Below are positions 8,261 to 21,724 of a DNA stretch of 64,000 nucleotides, piece by piece. The notes under the pieces were generated by a model. It made no database searches, was not told the origin of the DNA, and saw only the letters and a list, made by a program, of their open reading frames with translations. The stretch is from Chromobotia macracanthus (Eukaryota; Chordata; Actinopteri; Cypriniformes; Botiidae): contig JAZGTH010000035.1 in assembly GCA_036877525.1 (NCBI GenBank), positions 392,001 to 456,000 of the forward strand, read 5' to 3'. The first letter of the stretch is position 1; every line of letters begins with the position of its first letter. Made by a program: the position numbers and the translations under genes.

Positions 8261-11200
8261 TTAATGTCAATGTATCAATGTATAATATTCTTTCAAATGT
8301 CTTTCTTACAATAATTGTTACATGAAATAAAACTGTAACCCATAAGGGAATATATATATCCATAAAGTGTATTTCGAAATATTTTAATGTTTAGCAAAAG
8401 GACAATGATTGGCTCAAAATCACCAGCGATGAGAAAAGCAACAAGTGGCATGTGTCACATCTAGCGTTTGAATGTTCTGCGAATTATTGTAGCGACAAGT
8501 CTCAAGCCTCAATTTCCCGTCCAGCTGGAGGTTTGTTTCATGCAAAATTTCATTCTGCCGGTTTTTAGTCTTGTACCATTTGAGACCCCGGCATATAGGC
8601 ATATTATGTGCTTTGTAGTGCCTCCTTGTGGATATTTAAAAAATGACTCAATTGGTTTAAAATACTTACCTCAATTTGAATGTTAAATTTAAATTAAATT
8701 AAGAATGTTTAGTAAAAAGAAGGCTTCTTTAAAGTAGAAACATAGGTTAAAAGGCCATTCTACTTGCCTTTGTGGCAGAAATACAAGCCAATGTGTCCGA
8801 GGTAATTGAAGAATGTAAGCCATTAAAAATGTATTGACTAAAACCCACAGCTGTGCATTTTGTTATAATTAGCTGCACTAATCAAGCTTTGGGTAACGAC
8901 AAGGGTTTGACAGTGGCAGCCCCATGGCAAATGTTGCTGAACCTTACCAAGATGATAGACAAGCACTATATGCCATTCTTGAATGATTGTATGACTCCAG
9001 ACGGCTTTTTATTCTCTTTATTAAACTGTGCTGTATTGGGACACTAAAAAATGCCAACACATTTCAATGCTCACATTAATGTGGAGAAATGACACTGTGT
9101 ATTTTAGTGTTTTTTTGTCAGAGAGACTGTAGGAGAGGATAAAAAAATAACAAAAAAGCACGGAAAGTTGTGTGGTAGAAAATAAATCTTTTGCTACATA
9201 GTAATCATAATAAATAGGCAACAGAAACATCAGAAGTCCTTTGGGCTTTGTTCCTTTCAACAAAAGCAGAGTTTAAGACATTTCTGTACTATTTCAATTC
9301 CTGCCTTTTCTTGTGCAACATGGGAGGAAGAAGGAAAGAAAAGCAGCTGCTTTTCCAAAGCCACACAAAAGAAGGGTGAAAAACAGAGGGGAGAAAGTGA
9401 AAAGAAAAAACTGTGTTCATGTGTTAGTGTCGAGAGTAAGGATGAGTGGAGAGAAGCAGGACTTGAAATCTTATCATTTCCAGTCCACAATAGGCTGGTT
9501 TCTGTGACAGGACAGTTACAGATCTGTTTTATCTTATTGTGGCTTTGTGTATTTGGTAATGGCCGTCTGCCTGTCAGCTGGTCATTATGAGGGCTTTTGT
9601 CCTGCTGAGCGAATGTGTGCTGTCCATCACGCAGCTCATTTCGCTCCACTCTTTGTGTGCGCTCCAGTTCTTATTGCCATGCCTAGTAGGAAAGCATAGA
9701 TCTGTTCTCTCTCCAGTAGTGATTTTCCTCTTTGTAATTCATCTGAACCAGCAAATTGCAATTTAAAGGAAAAGGGAGGGTTAAAAAAGGAGGTAAAAAT
9801 CAATTTAATCCTAGGGAGTCTGGCAGGGAGAATGAGTTGAGCCACCCAGAGAAATAATTGGTTCCTTCCATTCTGTGCAGAACACAAAAGGGGATCAGAT
9901 ATTTTCTCAATCACTTCATCTATTCCAGAATCATTTCTCTCTAGGCTTCACATCTGTACAGTATATATTATCTCAAATCTTCAAAACAGCTCACCTCATC
10001 TGGAATCATACATTCAACAGTCTTTATAGGCTGTTTTTAATTCTGGAGATACAACCACCTGTTGACCTAAGAAGAAAAATCTGTACAGATATTTGACATA
10101 TGTAAACACATGTAAAACATATATGTTTATGTATGGGTTTCACCAAGAATTATCCCACATTCACAGTGTATATATGTTTGTATGACAAAGAGTATAAATA
10201 TTATAGCCATGTCGCCATACACAAAGGTCACTCACCATAAAGGTAGCACATACTGTACTCCTTTGAGATAAAAAAACATTTGATAGAAGTGTTTCTGGTC
10301 TTACAACAGCAGGATGGACAATTGTTTGTCTACAGCCTTTCGTCCAGACATAACTTCTCATAGGGGAGTCTGGCTGGAGGATTTGCAGGTTGTAGAAGCA
10401 AAAAGCCAGACTTTGCCCCCCTCTCAGAACAAATGCTTTCTAAACAGCCTGAGATGTTGAGCTCTGCATGATGCCCAGTGATCAATAAGCCCCAGTCAGA
10501 AAATGTGAAAGCTTCCTCATCCGCCTTGTTGCCTCTTCTTTCATCTGTCTTTGTGGTTAAACCGAAACAGACATGAACATAAAGTCTTTCAAGAATAAAA
10601 CCATTCTTTTTCACATGAAGAAAACAGTCAGCCCAAATGTTTGTTTTCCCCTTCTGCTGTTACACATACACTAGCCCTCCATCCTCCTCCTCTCTTTTCG
10701 AGAAATAAACAGTAGTCTGCTACAGATAACATAGGACAAACTCCTGACATTCATTCAGAGTTCAAGTAAGTCTATAGTGTTTGCTGGTGCATTACGGGTT
10801 TGTCCTCAAGATATAATCTCATCACGTCTTGTGATGTTGCCGAGCACAATGGGCCTTCCTGTCAGGAGTCTACGCACTGTCCTGTGCAATGTGTATACAG
10901 ACAGATAAGATCTCTTCTTATTAACACATCCAATTGTAGAGTGCCTCAGAATGAAGAAAGGAAATGTAGCTATCTCAGTCAAATGGCCGTTTAGCTGTGA
11001 TTGTGATCATACAGTGTAATTGTCACTGAATAGGAAAACCACCTACATTATTGTCTCAGATCACATAAAAATTAAACCAGTCTTAAAAAGAGTTGTTAAA
11101 AAATTCACAGGACCCAAAACATTTTTGGAGATGTTTGATTGCTGTATTATTGCACTGAATGTTGAATGTCAGAACTGAATGTTGAATGTTTTTATAACAA

Positions 11201-12359
11201 GCCTGAATGGTGGAACATTGAAGTAAATACAGAGTTTACGTCATTCCTGGTCTTCTTTAAACAAAGTCAGAGTCAGGAGACTGTTAACAGAGGTTTCTCT
11301 GAGAGTGGGCAGAATCAGCTGTACTGCGAGAGCAGATGTTTATTTAGACGTTATTTAGGTATTATACAGAAGTGAAGACTGTATGTGTAAATCACTAGGG
11401 GGCAGTCTAAGTCTATACTTAAAACCGTTCATAGAGCTCTGCAAAAATCTATACAAAGGACTCACAGAAAGCTGGGGAAAATGTCAAGCATTCTCTTGGT
11501 ACATTTTCATTCACAAAATAATAGTTGTGCCAGAATTGCTTTAATGACAAAAGAGAAACTCTATCTGCTGATATTAACCATGCCGTCTTAAAACAATGAC
11601 TGTTTTAGAAGGAAAATAACTGATTACAGCTATAATGACTGTTTGTGAGTCAAATGCTTCTCTAAAGGAGTTGGAGACAGGAGAAATGCTTGCGGGTAAT
11701 TAGAGGAAAGAAAGACTCCAAATTAGCTCTATAACCATTTATCATGAGTGTGTGTTTGATCCCAAGTGAGCCATCTGACTCCATTCAGAACTCCTGTAAA
11801 GTTAAGGCCAAAAACTTTTGTAACAGAGGTAGAGAACAACTGCCTGGGCACCATGAGAGAAAAGATGGAGGACAACGGTGATGTGTTTGTTTTTAGTATG
11901 GAACTTGCAGTCTAATTAATGATTTATTCTGGGTACCAGGAAACAACTTTTCTAATCAGCTATGGGTGGAGCAAGTCCCCCAAAGAAACTCATACATTAT
12001 ACCAATTCTTTTTCATCACACATCTGTTGTTCTGGAGGAGCAGATATTTTTCATGTAAGATTGACAATGAACTCTAATGACACCACAAGGAAAAAATCCA
12101 ACAACAGAGCAAACAGCTACACCTAAAATAAAATGCAAATTAACTGCCAAAAAGTTCCATGTTAATACCATATTTATTCTCGGATGTGGCACCTTGCTGA
12201 TACTGAACACATTTTGTGACGTAGCCTGCACAGAACCTTTTGGAGCAGTAACGCATACACCTGCAGAGCCAATATGAAATCGAGCCGGAGTGGAAATAAT
12301 TCATTTGAAAGTAAATGAACAGGCTGCTATTTACCGGTCATAAAAAAGAAATCCAGGAC
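8261..12359. other. Intergenic sequence upstream of abcb6
   Basis: No protein gene can be supported. Open frames up to 130 codons (for example 9257-9649 on the minus strand) lack motifs and consistent splice structure. The stretch 9500-9660 is rich in transcription-factor-like sites and could be a conserved non-coding element. Confidence 0.65.
11392..11406 (+). promoter_or_regulatory. Strong CTCF-like motif
   Basis: TCACTAGGGGGCAGT matches the CTCF core consensus closely. It lies in the intergenic block between abcb6 and nrp2, where a domain boundary would be plausible. Motif evidence only. Confidence 0.4.
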
Positions 12360-12800
12360 ATAAAATTATTTATCCGAAATCCTTTCACAACTAAGCGCTT
12401 TGAGAGGTTTTCTTTTTCTGCGCTCACAGATTAACCCGTCAAATTATTTACAGTAGAAGTAACACGCCGCGTTGAAAAGAAGCTCGGTGCTTCATTTCCA
12501 CATGAACTAATGGTGGTTTCCCACAGGACAAACTCTTAAAAGCCGGTCTATTCATGCGTGTCGCCGGTTCGTCAGGTTTGGCAGAACAGAGACTGCACTT
12601 CTCAAACGGTATAGCGAACCTCCAGCTGCTACCACAGCAACCCCGAGCAGCTCCCTGTCAGTCAGCCTGAGTGACAGCCGATCCCCCCGCACGACGTTGA
12701 TTGGCAGTACCCGCGTGGCTGATGGCGATAAACCGGCGGGCTGCTGTTTGCTGCTGGTGCGTGTTGTCACCGCCAACATGACGATGCTATTGAATTCCAC
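12360..12800. promoter_or_regulatory. Orphan CpG-rich patch, possible promoter or first exon
   Basis: This 440-bp patch is much richer in GC and CpG than anything around it, with clusters such as CGCCGCG, GTCGCCGGTTCG and CCGCGTGG. An inverted CCAAT box (GATTGGC near 12699) is present. Open frames run through it on both strands: about 80 codons on the minus strand ending near 12552, and a similar length on the plus strand. Neither resembles a known protein. It could be the promoter of an undetected transcript, an alternative 5' exon of abcb6, or a non-coding CpG island. Confidence 0.4.
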
Positions 12801-13280
12801 CCTTTAATATTAACAATGGGCAATCTCGTCCGTATTTACCCATCTAGTTGATTTGTTTATTTATCCTTTGACATCTTAGAGACTTTAAAAGTCCAAGGTG
12901 ACATTTGAGGAGCACATTTCAATATGTCAATACCCATAACTTTGCCATGACAACCCTCTGGATAGATTGGATATGATCTGGATATGCTGTATGTCAGTCT
13001 TCATTACTGCCTCAGTTCTCACATAGAGACAGTAGTGGACAGTGTATTGTGTAATGGACAGATAGTAAAGATTTTGTGCCTTCGTTAGGTTTTGGGTCAG
13101 TTGATTGGAAATTCTTAAACTTCCAGTTTTATTAGAAATACACAATAGTAAAATGTCTTACTCTTTATTCTTACAGCATATGAGTTTTTGTATATAGGCT
13201 AATTCACACCACATAGACAGTCAGAACGTCTCATTCAAGCTGATAAGCAGGCCCAGGCAGAATCTTTTGATTGAATTTGG

Positions 13281-13515
13281 GGGGAAATCAGTGGGTAACA
13301 CTGTTGCCTCACAGCATGAAGATCCTTGGTTTGAGCCAGTTTTTGTTAGAAAATCTAAGTTGCCTGTAGTGAGAGTGTAAATGTGTTTGTGTGTGATAGA
13401 CTGGTATTCTGTCCAGGGTGTTTCCCTGCTTATGACCCAAAATATGCTAGGATAAGCTCTCTCTCACAGCACTCTTTGTGACCCTATAGGATAATTGATT
13501 GATTTATAGCATAGA
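13281..13515 (+). repeat. Degraded fish SINE, plus orientation
   Basis: The head reads CAGTGGGTAACACTGTTGCCTC and ACAGCATGAAGATCC, followed by a decayed B-box (TTGGTTTGAGCC). The distal part has GTCCAGGGTGTTTCCCTGC and GCTAGGATAAGCTC, then a GACCCTATAGGATAA tail. This order matches a very common teleost SINE family (GCACTGTTGCCTCACAGC head, GTCCAGGGTGT body). Much of the middle is deleted. Confidence 0.65.
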
Positions 13516-15349
13516 TTTAAACATGGTTAAATATAGTATATACTATTGATTTTGAGATATGCAGAACTTCAGATTCTACAAAAATCTTTAGGGCTTTCTG
13601 CAGTTCTGCCGATGCAGAATCCACATCGACCTGTTCATAAGGTAAATTATTCTGTGGCAACTGGATAATAGCAATAATGACTTTTTTTTCCAATGTGAGA
13701 CCTAATGTGCTTTAACAATCCCACAGGAAAGACACTCAGCCACTGTGTCTGTGTCTGTCTCTCCTGTTCTGCCTCATTCATTCCCAGTAGGTAACACATG
13801 AACACAATAGGAAGTCATGCATTTAGTCTGATCACTATTTTTCTCTCAATTAGTATAGACAGTAGACCTATCTTTAGAGGATATTTCTATAGTGCTTGTA
13901 TGATCTTCATGTCTCTCAGCACCACAAACAAACAAAAAAACAGACAATACCATGCAAGTAACAGACAGGATTTGATTTAGACTTACAATAGCTGCTGTTA
14001 TAACAGTCCATGAGATACTAACAGCAGGACAGCGGTTGTGATGACTAGATGTTGACACTTCTATTGTGTTAAAGGCAGTTCACAGCATGCTGTTGCTTTA
14101 GAGACAAGTGACTGTCATTCTTATATCTGTGTTTGGCTTGCTCACATCCTCTTTGAGCATAGTGCTAACAAATTTCATGTTATAATTCATGGTATAATTT
14201 CTTACGATTTTTCAATTTGCCAGTAAAAACTCTTGAAAAGCATAGAAGGGTTTTTACTCCAAGCAGAGGATTCTTGCATTACACAGATCAAGGATGAGCT
14301 TGTTACGTATACATTCGAATCCCAACCGCATGAGAAAAACATCAAAAAGTGCTCTCAGATAAATATAAAACAAAAGGACAGCTTCTACCCACACCATGCT
14401 TTTTCCTGGTGTACTCTTCATCTGTGACAAAGTGGTTACGAGCTTCTGTTTCCATAACAACCGTTACTGAGTGTCGATTACCTAAAAGAGAGATGAAAGA
14501 AGCTGCAGCCTTTTTGCAGGTCATTTGATGTGACAATTCGACAATTTAGAGTATGTGACGCAGCTTATACTGTCTATAGAGATCTGTTGGACTTCACAAT
14601 GTATTTATGGAGAGCTCATTACAGTGCAACACTAACTTTCCCATAATTTGACATATACTAATCAATGTGACTCTCTCCTGAAATGTTTACAGAAGTGATA
14701 TTTACAGTGCATTTTGATGGCTCACACACTAATTTATCCTCCAAAGTTATTACAGTAATAAAAACTATAAAAAAGAGAGAGATCTTTATCGTCTTGAGAT
14801 GGTCAAAATGAGTTGGGTGGGTGATATTATGGTCAGTATCACCAACAGCAAGGGTTACTTATAAAAAGCGGAGACCAGGCTTAGCAACAAATTAGATTTG
14901 GGTGCAGTGAAAATGAAAGAAGACTGAGAGTAAAATGACAGACTGAGTGAAACCCCTCCTGTATGCTTGCCTTTCCTCCGGTAGAGATTAACCAGCTTTA
15001 ACAATATCCATATTCTGTAATAAAGCCACCTGACTGAAGTTAAAAAAAGCAGATCTCCAACCTCTTCTCTGTCTAATATCATTTCTTAGCATGTAGTCAA
15101 AAACTGCGATTAATTTTAAATTAGATAAACCCTGTGTTGACACGTATATTGACCCGTCTCATTTGCAGACTCTGTGAACTTTCTCTGAATGGATTGCGAA
15201 AATGTAAAGCAGGGATTTTTAGCTAAGAGAGAAATTCTTGGTCCAAAATGTCATATAAGAGTAATACGAAATGTCTTCCATGAATACCTGACAAAAGTAT
15301 GACAAAACAAAACTACTAACCTTTTTCTCCTCCCAACAGGTATTGCCTC

Positions 15350-15515
15350 TATCAAGCACTTAAATGTTATACTCTTGGTAAAAATTGTAACTGTGTATGG
15401 CTGATGTTTTTGCCTCCCTATGATTTATCGCTTCTTTGTTTTCCTCACCTTGTAAGTCACTTTGGATAAAAGTGTCTACTGAATACCTAAATGTAAATAT
15501 AAATGTAAAAATAAA
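15350..15515 (+). repeat. LINE/SINE 3' tail
   Basis: TTGTAAGTCACTTTGGATAA and AAGTGTCTACTGAATACC, followed by repeated ATGTAAAT units, match the 3' tail shared by teleost L2-type LINEs and their partner SINEs. The preceding 100 bases resemble the same element's 3' region. Confidence 0.65.
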
Positions 15516-17291
15516 CAAAGTAGCAGACTGTAAATATGTCCAGAACAATGTTCTAGAGTACAGGGTTATATCCTTCTATTGGTAGAAGACAAAAAATATG
15601 TCTGTTTATTTACCTGTTAGTCCCATAAAGCTAGCTCAAGCATAATATGCTTTATCAATAACCCAAGGAAATATGTTTATAACATGAACTTACATCATTT
15701 TGATGCATTAAAATTAAAACATTACTAGCACATATGCTATTGTTAGTTTTCTTGCATAGAGTTTATTTACAGATGAGAAAGCGTTACAGTGTTATGCTAA
15801 ATGCAGTTGTTTAAAGACCAATGGAAGGATGCTTATTTCCATTGACGGTTTCTGTGGAGCTTGACTGCAGAGTCCCAGCTGAGTGTTTTGCAGCTCTGCC
15901 AGACGTGGCAAGAAATTGAGTTTCACACATGAACACCATCCAAACAATTAGTCGAGTCCCACGAGAGTGACGTGTTTTTGCTGCATATTGTCTGACAAAC
16001 AGGATGTCATGTGGTCAAAAAATTTCTTTAGGACAAATCACACATTCCTTGACTTTTAGCCCACTGGAAAGCAATTCTCTTAAATTCTTCTTTACCCAAA
16101 GTATTACAAAATCAAATATGATCCCAACACGTGATAACAACAACACGTATCATGGGCCAAATCTCTCCTCAATTTTCCAGGAGTGAAGATGCTCCACTCC
16201 TTCCTTTCACCTTTGGGTTATGTCCTTAATCTCACTTTTACCATCTGTGAGTGCATGAAATACCTTCATTAGATCCATTTTGACCTTGAGATTGGAACAC
16301 CCCCCTCCCGTGAGGGACCTATAATCTCTAATATTATGTTCACTCTGGCACATCCTAAAGGAGACGAGAATCCAAACAAAGACACAGAATACTGAAGCCA
16401 TTTTCTTGGACATTATTCTGATGAAAGAGGATGTGCACTGGCCTCAGCAATTCTCCATGGGAAACAAATTACCTCAAAATCACAAACATGTCTGCTGGCA
16501 GCAGAAGTTCTGTTGAGTCAGTTGGTTGAAACACTGCTCAAAGACAGATACATGGCAGGACTGCAAAGCATTCTGGCGGAACCTTGCTTTTAATGTTAGG
16601 CAGGATCGCTTTCTGATATGGCCAGCTGCAAAGAATGGTGGTTAGTGGACAGTATGAAAAGGGCAGGTGTGTTGGCAAGCTGGGAAGGGCAGGGAGGAAA
16701 AAAAGAGAGAGAGCATCTGGAGCTTATGTGCAGGGCGTGTCTGCGAACTCCAAGCCAGGCCATGCTAAACAAAACAAACATTAAAAGTTCCTGCGTCCTT
16801 CTGTTGGCTTCTCCAAAAGTCCTGAAAATTTGTTTTATGAAGAGGAGGTGAAAATGGCACAAATCTTTCTTTATCTTTTGTTCCAGGCATCCATAGCAGC
16901 GCTTCCATGAACATGAAAATCCTTTTGAGAGGGAACTCCATGTAAGGAGTGAGGAGAAAGGGGGGCGGAGATGCTGGAAGCGACAGAGCTAAAGAACTGA
17001 CGCACCGGAACGGTGAATTATTCCTGCCATGCTGACTGGCCTGAGAAAAGTCTGCTGTCGTCTCTCTCTCTCTTTCACTCCCTTTATTTTCCGCAGACGT
17101 GTACCAGCCCTCTTTGGCCTGCAGATATAAATATTTAAAAAGCAACTGCACTGTGTCATCAATCCACAAGTCAGTTGCCATTACAGTGAGCTACATGTGG
17201 ATTTGTACTCACTAATGGACACCTAAACAGGCATGAAGCCTCAGGGTCTCTCACATATTCACACATACACACACATTTTTCTGTTTGCGTG

Positions 17292-17314
17292 CACACACAC
17301 ACACACACACACAC
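17292..17314. repeat. CA microsatellite
   Basis: An uninterrupted (CA)n run of about 11-12 units lies between the nearby fragments CATACACACACA and GCTGGG. Confidence 0.95.
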
Positions 17315-18205
17315 GCTGGGGGAACATAAAGACAGTCTGCTCTCAAATTAAGACCTGTAGCTTCATTGCTGTTAATCCTTCCACCCCCTCAGCGGCATAC
17401 AGTGCCAACGTGCTGCATAGACCTTAATAAATGTTCAGACGGTGAGCTGCAGTGAAATGTAGAGCTCGTAAAAAAACCAAAGAGGCTAATAAGTCAAACG
17501 GCATGCAGATTTAGTGTACAGCACATGGCACAATGGAATATAACAGCTACATATTAGACATGCCAATGAAATTGCTCAATTTCTTCAGAGAAAGCACAGG
17601 GAAGAGGTAACAGTAAATTGAAATGAAGAATCTTGATTTTTATAGATATAAAAATAAAAGATTACATGCCTATATGCACATACAGAAAGTCATTATGTTC
17701 TCGTCTATATTTAAAACTAAGTCACACAGATTGATATCAGATCATTGAATTGTGATAATATGCTTTCCCTGTACTGTGGTGTGTACTGTGAGTTGACTGT
17801 TAATAAAAAATAAAATTGTAAAACAACTGTAAAAAATAAAATTACAGCCTTAGTGAGAGAATGAAAGAATGAACTGTGAGAGAGGAAGCCCTCAAATAAC
17901 TTGGAGATCGATGAGGAGCATAACCATGGATTTGTGCTTGCTGATCTGGGTGGAAGGGCTGGAGGCAACTAATCTTTATGTTTATATCAAGCTGTATGAC
18001 AACTGGAATTTTAAGTCAACTAGAAATATATGCTCTACAAGCACATGACCACCAAGTCATCAATTACATTTCTGTAATACTTCAAACTTTTATTTTCAAA
18101 GGTATCCCATCGCTTTAATTTATTGTTGGATGACTAGAACAGAGGAAAATAAGGCATCTCTTTCTAAGAACGAAGGGAAAGAATATTTAGGACCTGAAAC
18201 GACTG

Positions 18206-18470
18206 CCACCATCATTACCATTGCCATCATGATTGTTACTATCATCATTATTGTTACATCATCATTGTCAACGATAACCCACCAAAATTTTGATCATTGC
18301 CATATCAGCATCATTTTTATATGACATAGTCATTGTCATTATAATTATCATCATTATAACTATCACTAAAGCCACATCACTATCATTATCATCATCACAT
18401 CACCATTATCATTGACATCACTATAACATCACCATTGTCACCATCATCATAATCTTCATCAGGATCACCC
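18206..18470. repeat. Imperfect ATC/ATT triplet tract
   Basis: About 260 bases consist mostly of CAT, ATC, ATT and CAC triplets (ATCATCATT, ACCATTGTCACCATCATCAT and similar), with decay throughout. Runs of Ile, Ser, Thr and His in translations here come from the repeat and are not protein signal. Confidence 0.85.
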
Positions 18471-20319
18471 CTGCCATAACTTTAGTGAGTTCAACTGAAT
18501 ATCAGATGAGCTAAAACCCATTCACTGGTTTGGTCAGTCAGAGCGCAGCTGTATTACCCTCATCTGTCAGTCAATTCAGGCAGGATTAAGGATGTAGGAA
18601 AGGAGGTGAGAGAATACTTTATCATTCATATCCAGCTGTGTGTCTATCCTTTCATCCTCTGCTGGTATTTTCCTGTCTATATGTGTGTGTAGGTGGTAGA
18701 TGGTGTTAGTTCTTAAGACCTGTCCACCTCCACCGCCACATTTCCACCTTCAACTAAAAAAACTCACAGAAATGATATTCCAATAAACCTCCCTAGTCTG
18801 TTTGATATATATTTCACACAATAAACTCTGAATGACATTCCAACTCAAAGTGTAGTTATTCCACAAACAGGACCACTAAAGGAAAAATCAATTCAAAAGG
18901 TTGTGGTTTTAAACAGGGACATGCTTTATATTCCCAGGCTTGCCTTGTGTTGTAACGTGAATGAAATTTCGCATGGACATTATCCGGTTAAAAGCGAGGT
19001 CACTCCATTTACTTTTTTGCCATAAAACAATTCTGTTTTCCTTTTATTTTTCCACCTATTGTCAATGATGTTTCTCTCACCTCCAACAGAAATCTCGGAT
19101 GGCAGAACAACATGTCCTTTTCTATAATGCAGTTTTCTCAAAGCTCTCCCTATGAGGCTAATGTGTTAATGAGACAATACATCTGGATTGTCAATGTGGC
19201 TCCACTTCTCTTAGATCTGATCTATGATGACAAGGGTTCAACTGAAGGTCCAAAATATGATGTAAAGAAGTTTTCCTAAATGTGCGGATACATGGGGGAC
19301 TTCTTTTGTCCATGTTATTTTGCCATCAGATTTACCCTAGGAATTGTAGTACAAATGGCACAAAAAGTGTAGTACAAAAAAAGTGCAGCCAGAAAATTAG
19401 TGCTAAGCATTAGTAATACACACTATCACACTTTATTGGAACTGTACAGCATCACTTAGCCACTGCAGTACATATATCCGAAAGATCCTTTTTAATATAC
19501 AGTGCTTGTCTAGAGCATGTCTGAGGATATGCGCCCTTAAAATACTCTTATCTAATTTTATTTTTAATCTTTCTTTGATGAATTACTGCTGCCACAATCC
19601 AAACATCTCTTTTACATAAAATTCTGCTTTCTCCTGCTTTCTGTGGGCGGTAATAGCTCAGTGCTAATTGTGACAGATAAATAGCACCAAGTTTTATGAG
19701 TAAGCAATAATTATGATAAAAAGAATACATAGAAAGGAGGCGTGTTTGTGCTGAAAAGAATAATGACTTAATTTAAACAGGCATACCACAGCCCTATTAA
19801 AGAGCATCTAGCTTCTGGTTATGTTTTTGTGCTAAAATAGCATGCACAGCACTGGTTCACCCCACAGAATGAAAGTGTTTAATGGAGTGGAGACAAGTGG
19901 AATGCACACACACAAACGCATGCAGTAGTTTGTCCTCACATGCATAGCTGCATCATATCAATATGGGGTCATTGAATTAATTGAATTAATTTGTAGTATC
20001 TTGTATTGAGCACACAATAGGAGAATATACAGGGCTCTGGCTGGAGATGCTTACAGAGGTGTCACTGTTTATTAGATGTGTTCTCATTGTTGTTAGGACA
20101 GTTTAATGGAGCTACCTGCAGGCAGCCCTTACTCATCTCAGTGGAAAGCTAACAAGCCACCGTTAGCAATATTATTCTGCTCATACTACATTGTTCTGCA
20201 CAGTTTATCTGATCCAGAATTTCATACCATAACCAAGTGCTTTACTAAAAGTTAATACTAGATATTTAGACATTTTGTTTAAAATTTTCATTGATGTCAA
20301 AATGAAGGGGAAGTGACAT

Positions 20320-20530
20320 ATTTGTCAGGTATGGTAACTCGTACCCAAAATATGACCTCTGCATTTAACCCATACTGGTGAGGTGTGAACACACACATCT
20401 GTAGCAGTGTTCAGCACTGCAGCACCCAGGGGAGCAACCGGTGGAAAGGTGCCTTGCTCAATGGCATTTCCTGCCAGCAGTGGGAATCGAACCTTTAACC
20501 ATCTCTCTAACCATTAGGCCACAACTGCTC
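20320..20530 (-). repeat. tRNA-derived SINE, minus orientation
   Basis: On the minus strand the head reads GTGGCCTAATGGTTAGAGAG (A-box) and GGTTCGATTCCCA (B-box). The body includes AATGCCATTGAGCAAGGCAC and CTCCCCTGGGTGCTGCAG. This is a familiar teleost tRNA-SINE layout, nearly full length and well preserved, so probably a relatively young insertion. Confidence 0.75.
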
Positions 20531-21724
20531 TGACTCAAAGAGTCATTTGGAACTGGTCCCGACTAAAAAGACCAGCTTAGGACGGCATAAATTTCTGGTC
20601 TGTTGCTTAACTAGATGGACCTAGTCATGTTGTTCGGATCACCAGCATAGTCTTTCTAGTGAGGCTGGCTGACCAAAGAATCTTTGCTGGTTCAGCTAGT
20701 TATAAAGTATATTTTCCATCCTATGCTGCGACCCAGCAACCAAAGCCCAATATGTACAAAAGATTTACTGTTCAGCAGGGATGGAGATCTAATTGCTTTG
20801 CTCTCACTAAACTCCTAGAGATTTATTCAGGCATTGAGTCGGTTGATATTCTGACTGAAATAGTGTTCAGTGAGCCTGACTTCAGATGATTTCTTATTAA
20901 TTTTGAATAGGTAAGTTTTGACATCCTTTTTTATCAATGCATGTCAAATAAGTTTTTAATGTAGTCACAACCAACCTGGTCAGAACAGAATGTCTGTCAA
21001 AATATGCTTTCTGATTTTTTCATTCAAATTGGTAACATGTTGGCTGGTGGAGCACCATTGGTGAAAATACTACATACAAAAATTGTCTATGATCTCTTCC
21101 TATAGGCTTAACTCATATCTTTTTATGCAAAAACATGATTGCTCGTTTCCTTATTAATTCCAAGTTTTGTTGCTTTGAATGGTGATGTGTGATCACAGTA
21201 TCATAGCTTCTGCTGTTCATAGGATTTAATATCTTCCTTGTTACTCATAATGACCAGACAGATTGTGTGGTATGATCCTCTTTTCTGGCTGTCTGGGTCA
21301 ACGAAGTGGTTTGATTTACAAGATAAAAATTTATCTCCATGGTCTGTTTGCTCACTGTTGCCAGGCAGGATGAAGTCATACTGAGGTTACTCAGGCATGT
21401 GAGACTTAAGTGTCCAAAGATCTTTACAGTCAAAAGGCATAAGTTACTTCACATGCTTGGAAGGGATCAAACATATATCAAAGCCAGCTTTAATCACTGG
21501 AGAGCCATCAGAACAGTTTTCAGAGGTCTTTGCCATGGATTGTAATATATTGTAGAGTGTGGAGGCTGGGTGCATCTCACCTGGATAAATCATAACTGAT
21601 GGATTTTGACTGAATGATAACTCAAGGATTATGATCAGCAGATGGTGACTAACTACCAACTCTGTCTTATAGCTTAAACCCAAATAATACATGATCTGAG
21701 TTAAACATGAGCTGCTATGATAAG

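Noticed and set aside
9257..9649. 130-codon minus-strand open frame
   Set aside because: Ser/Phe/Leu-rich from CTTTC-type sequence, with no motif or splice partner.
16765..17181. 138-codon minus-strand open frame beginning MATDLWIDD
   Set aside because: No recognisable domain, and a GAGAGAGA run inside. The GC-richer DNA makes long chance frames likelier; could at most be a regulatory element.
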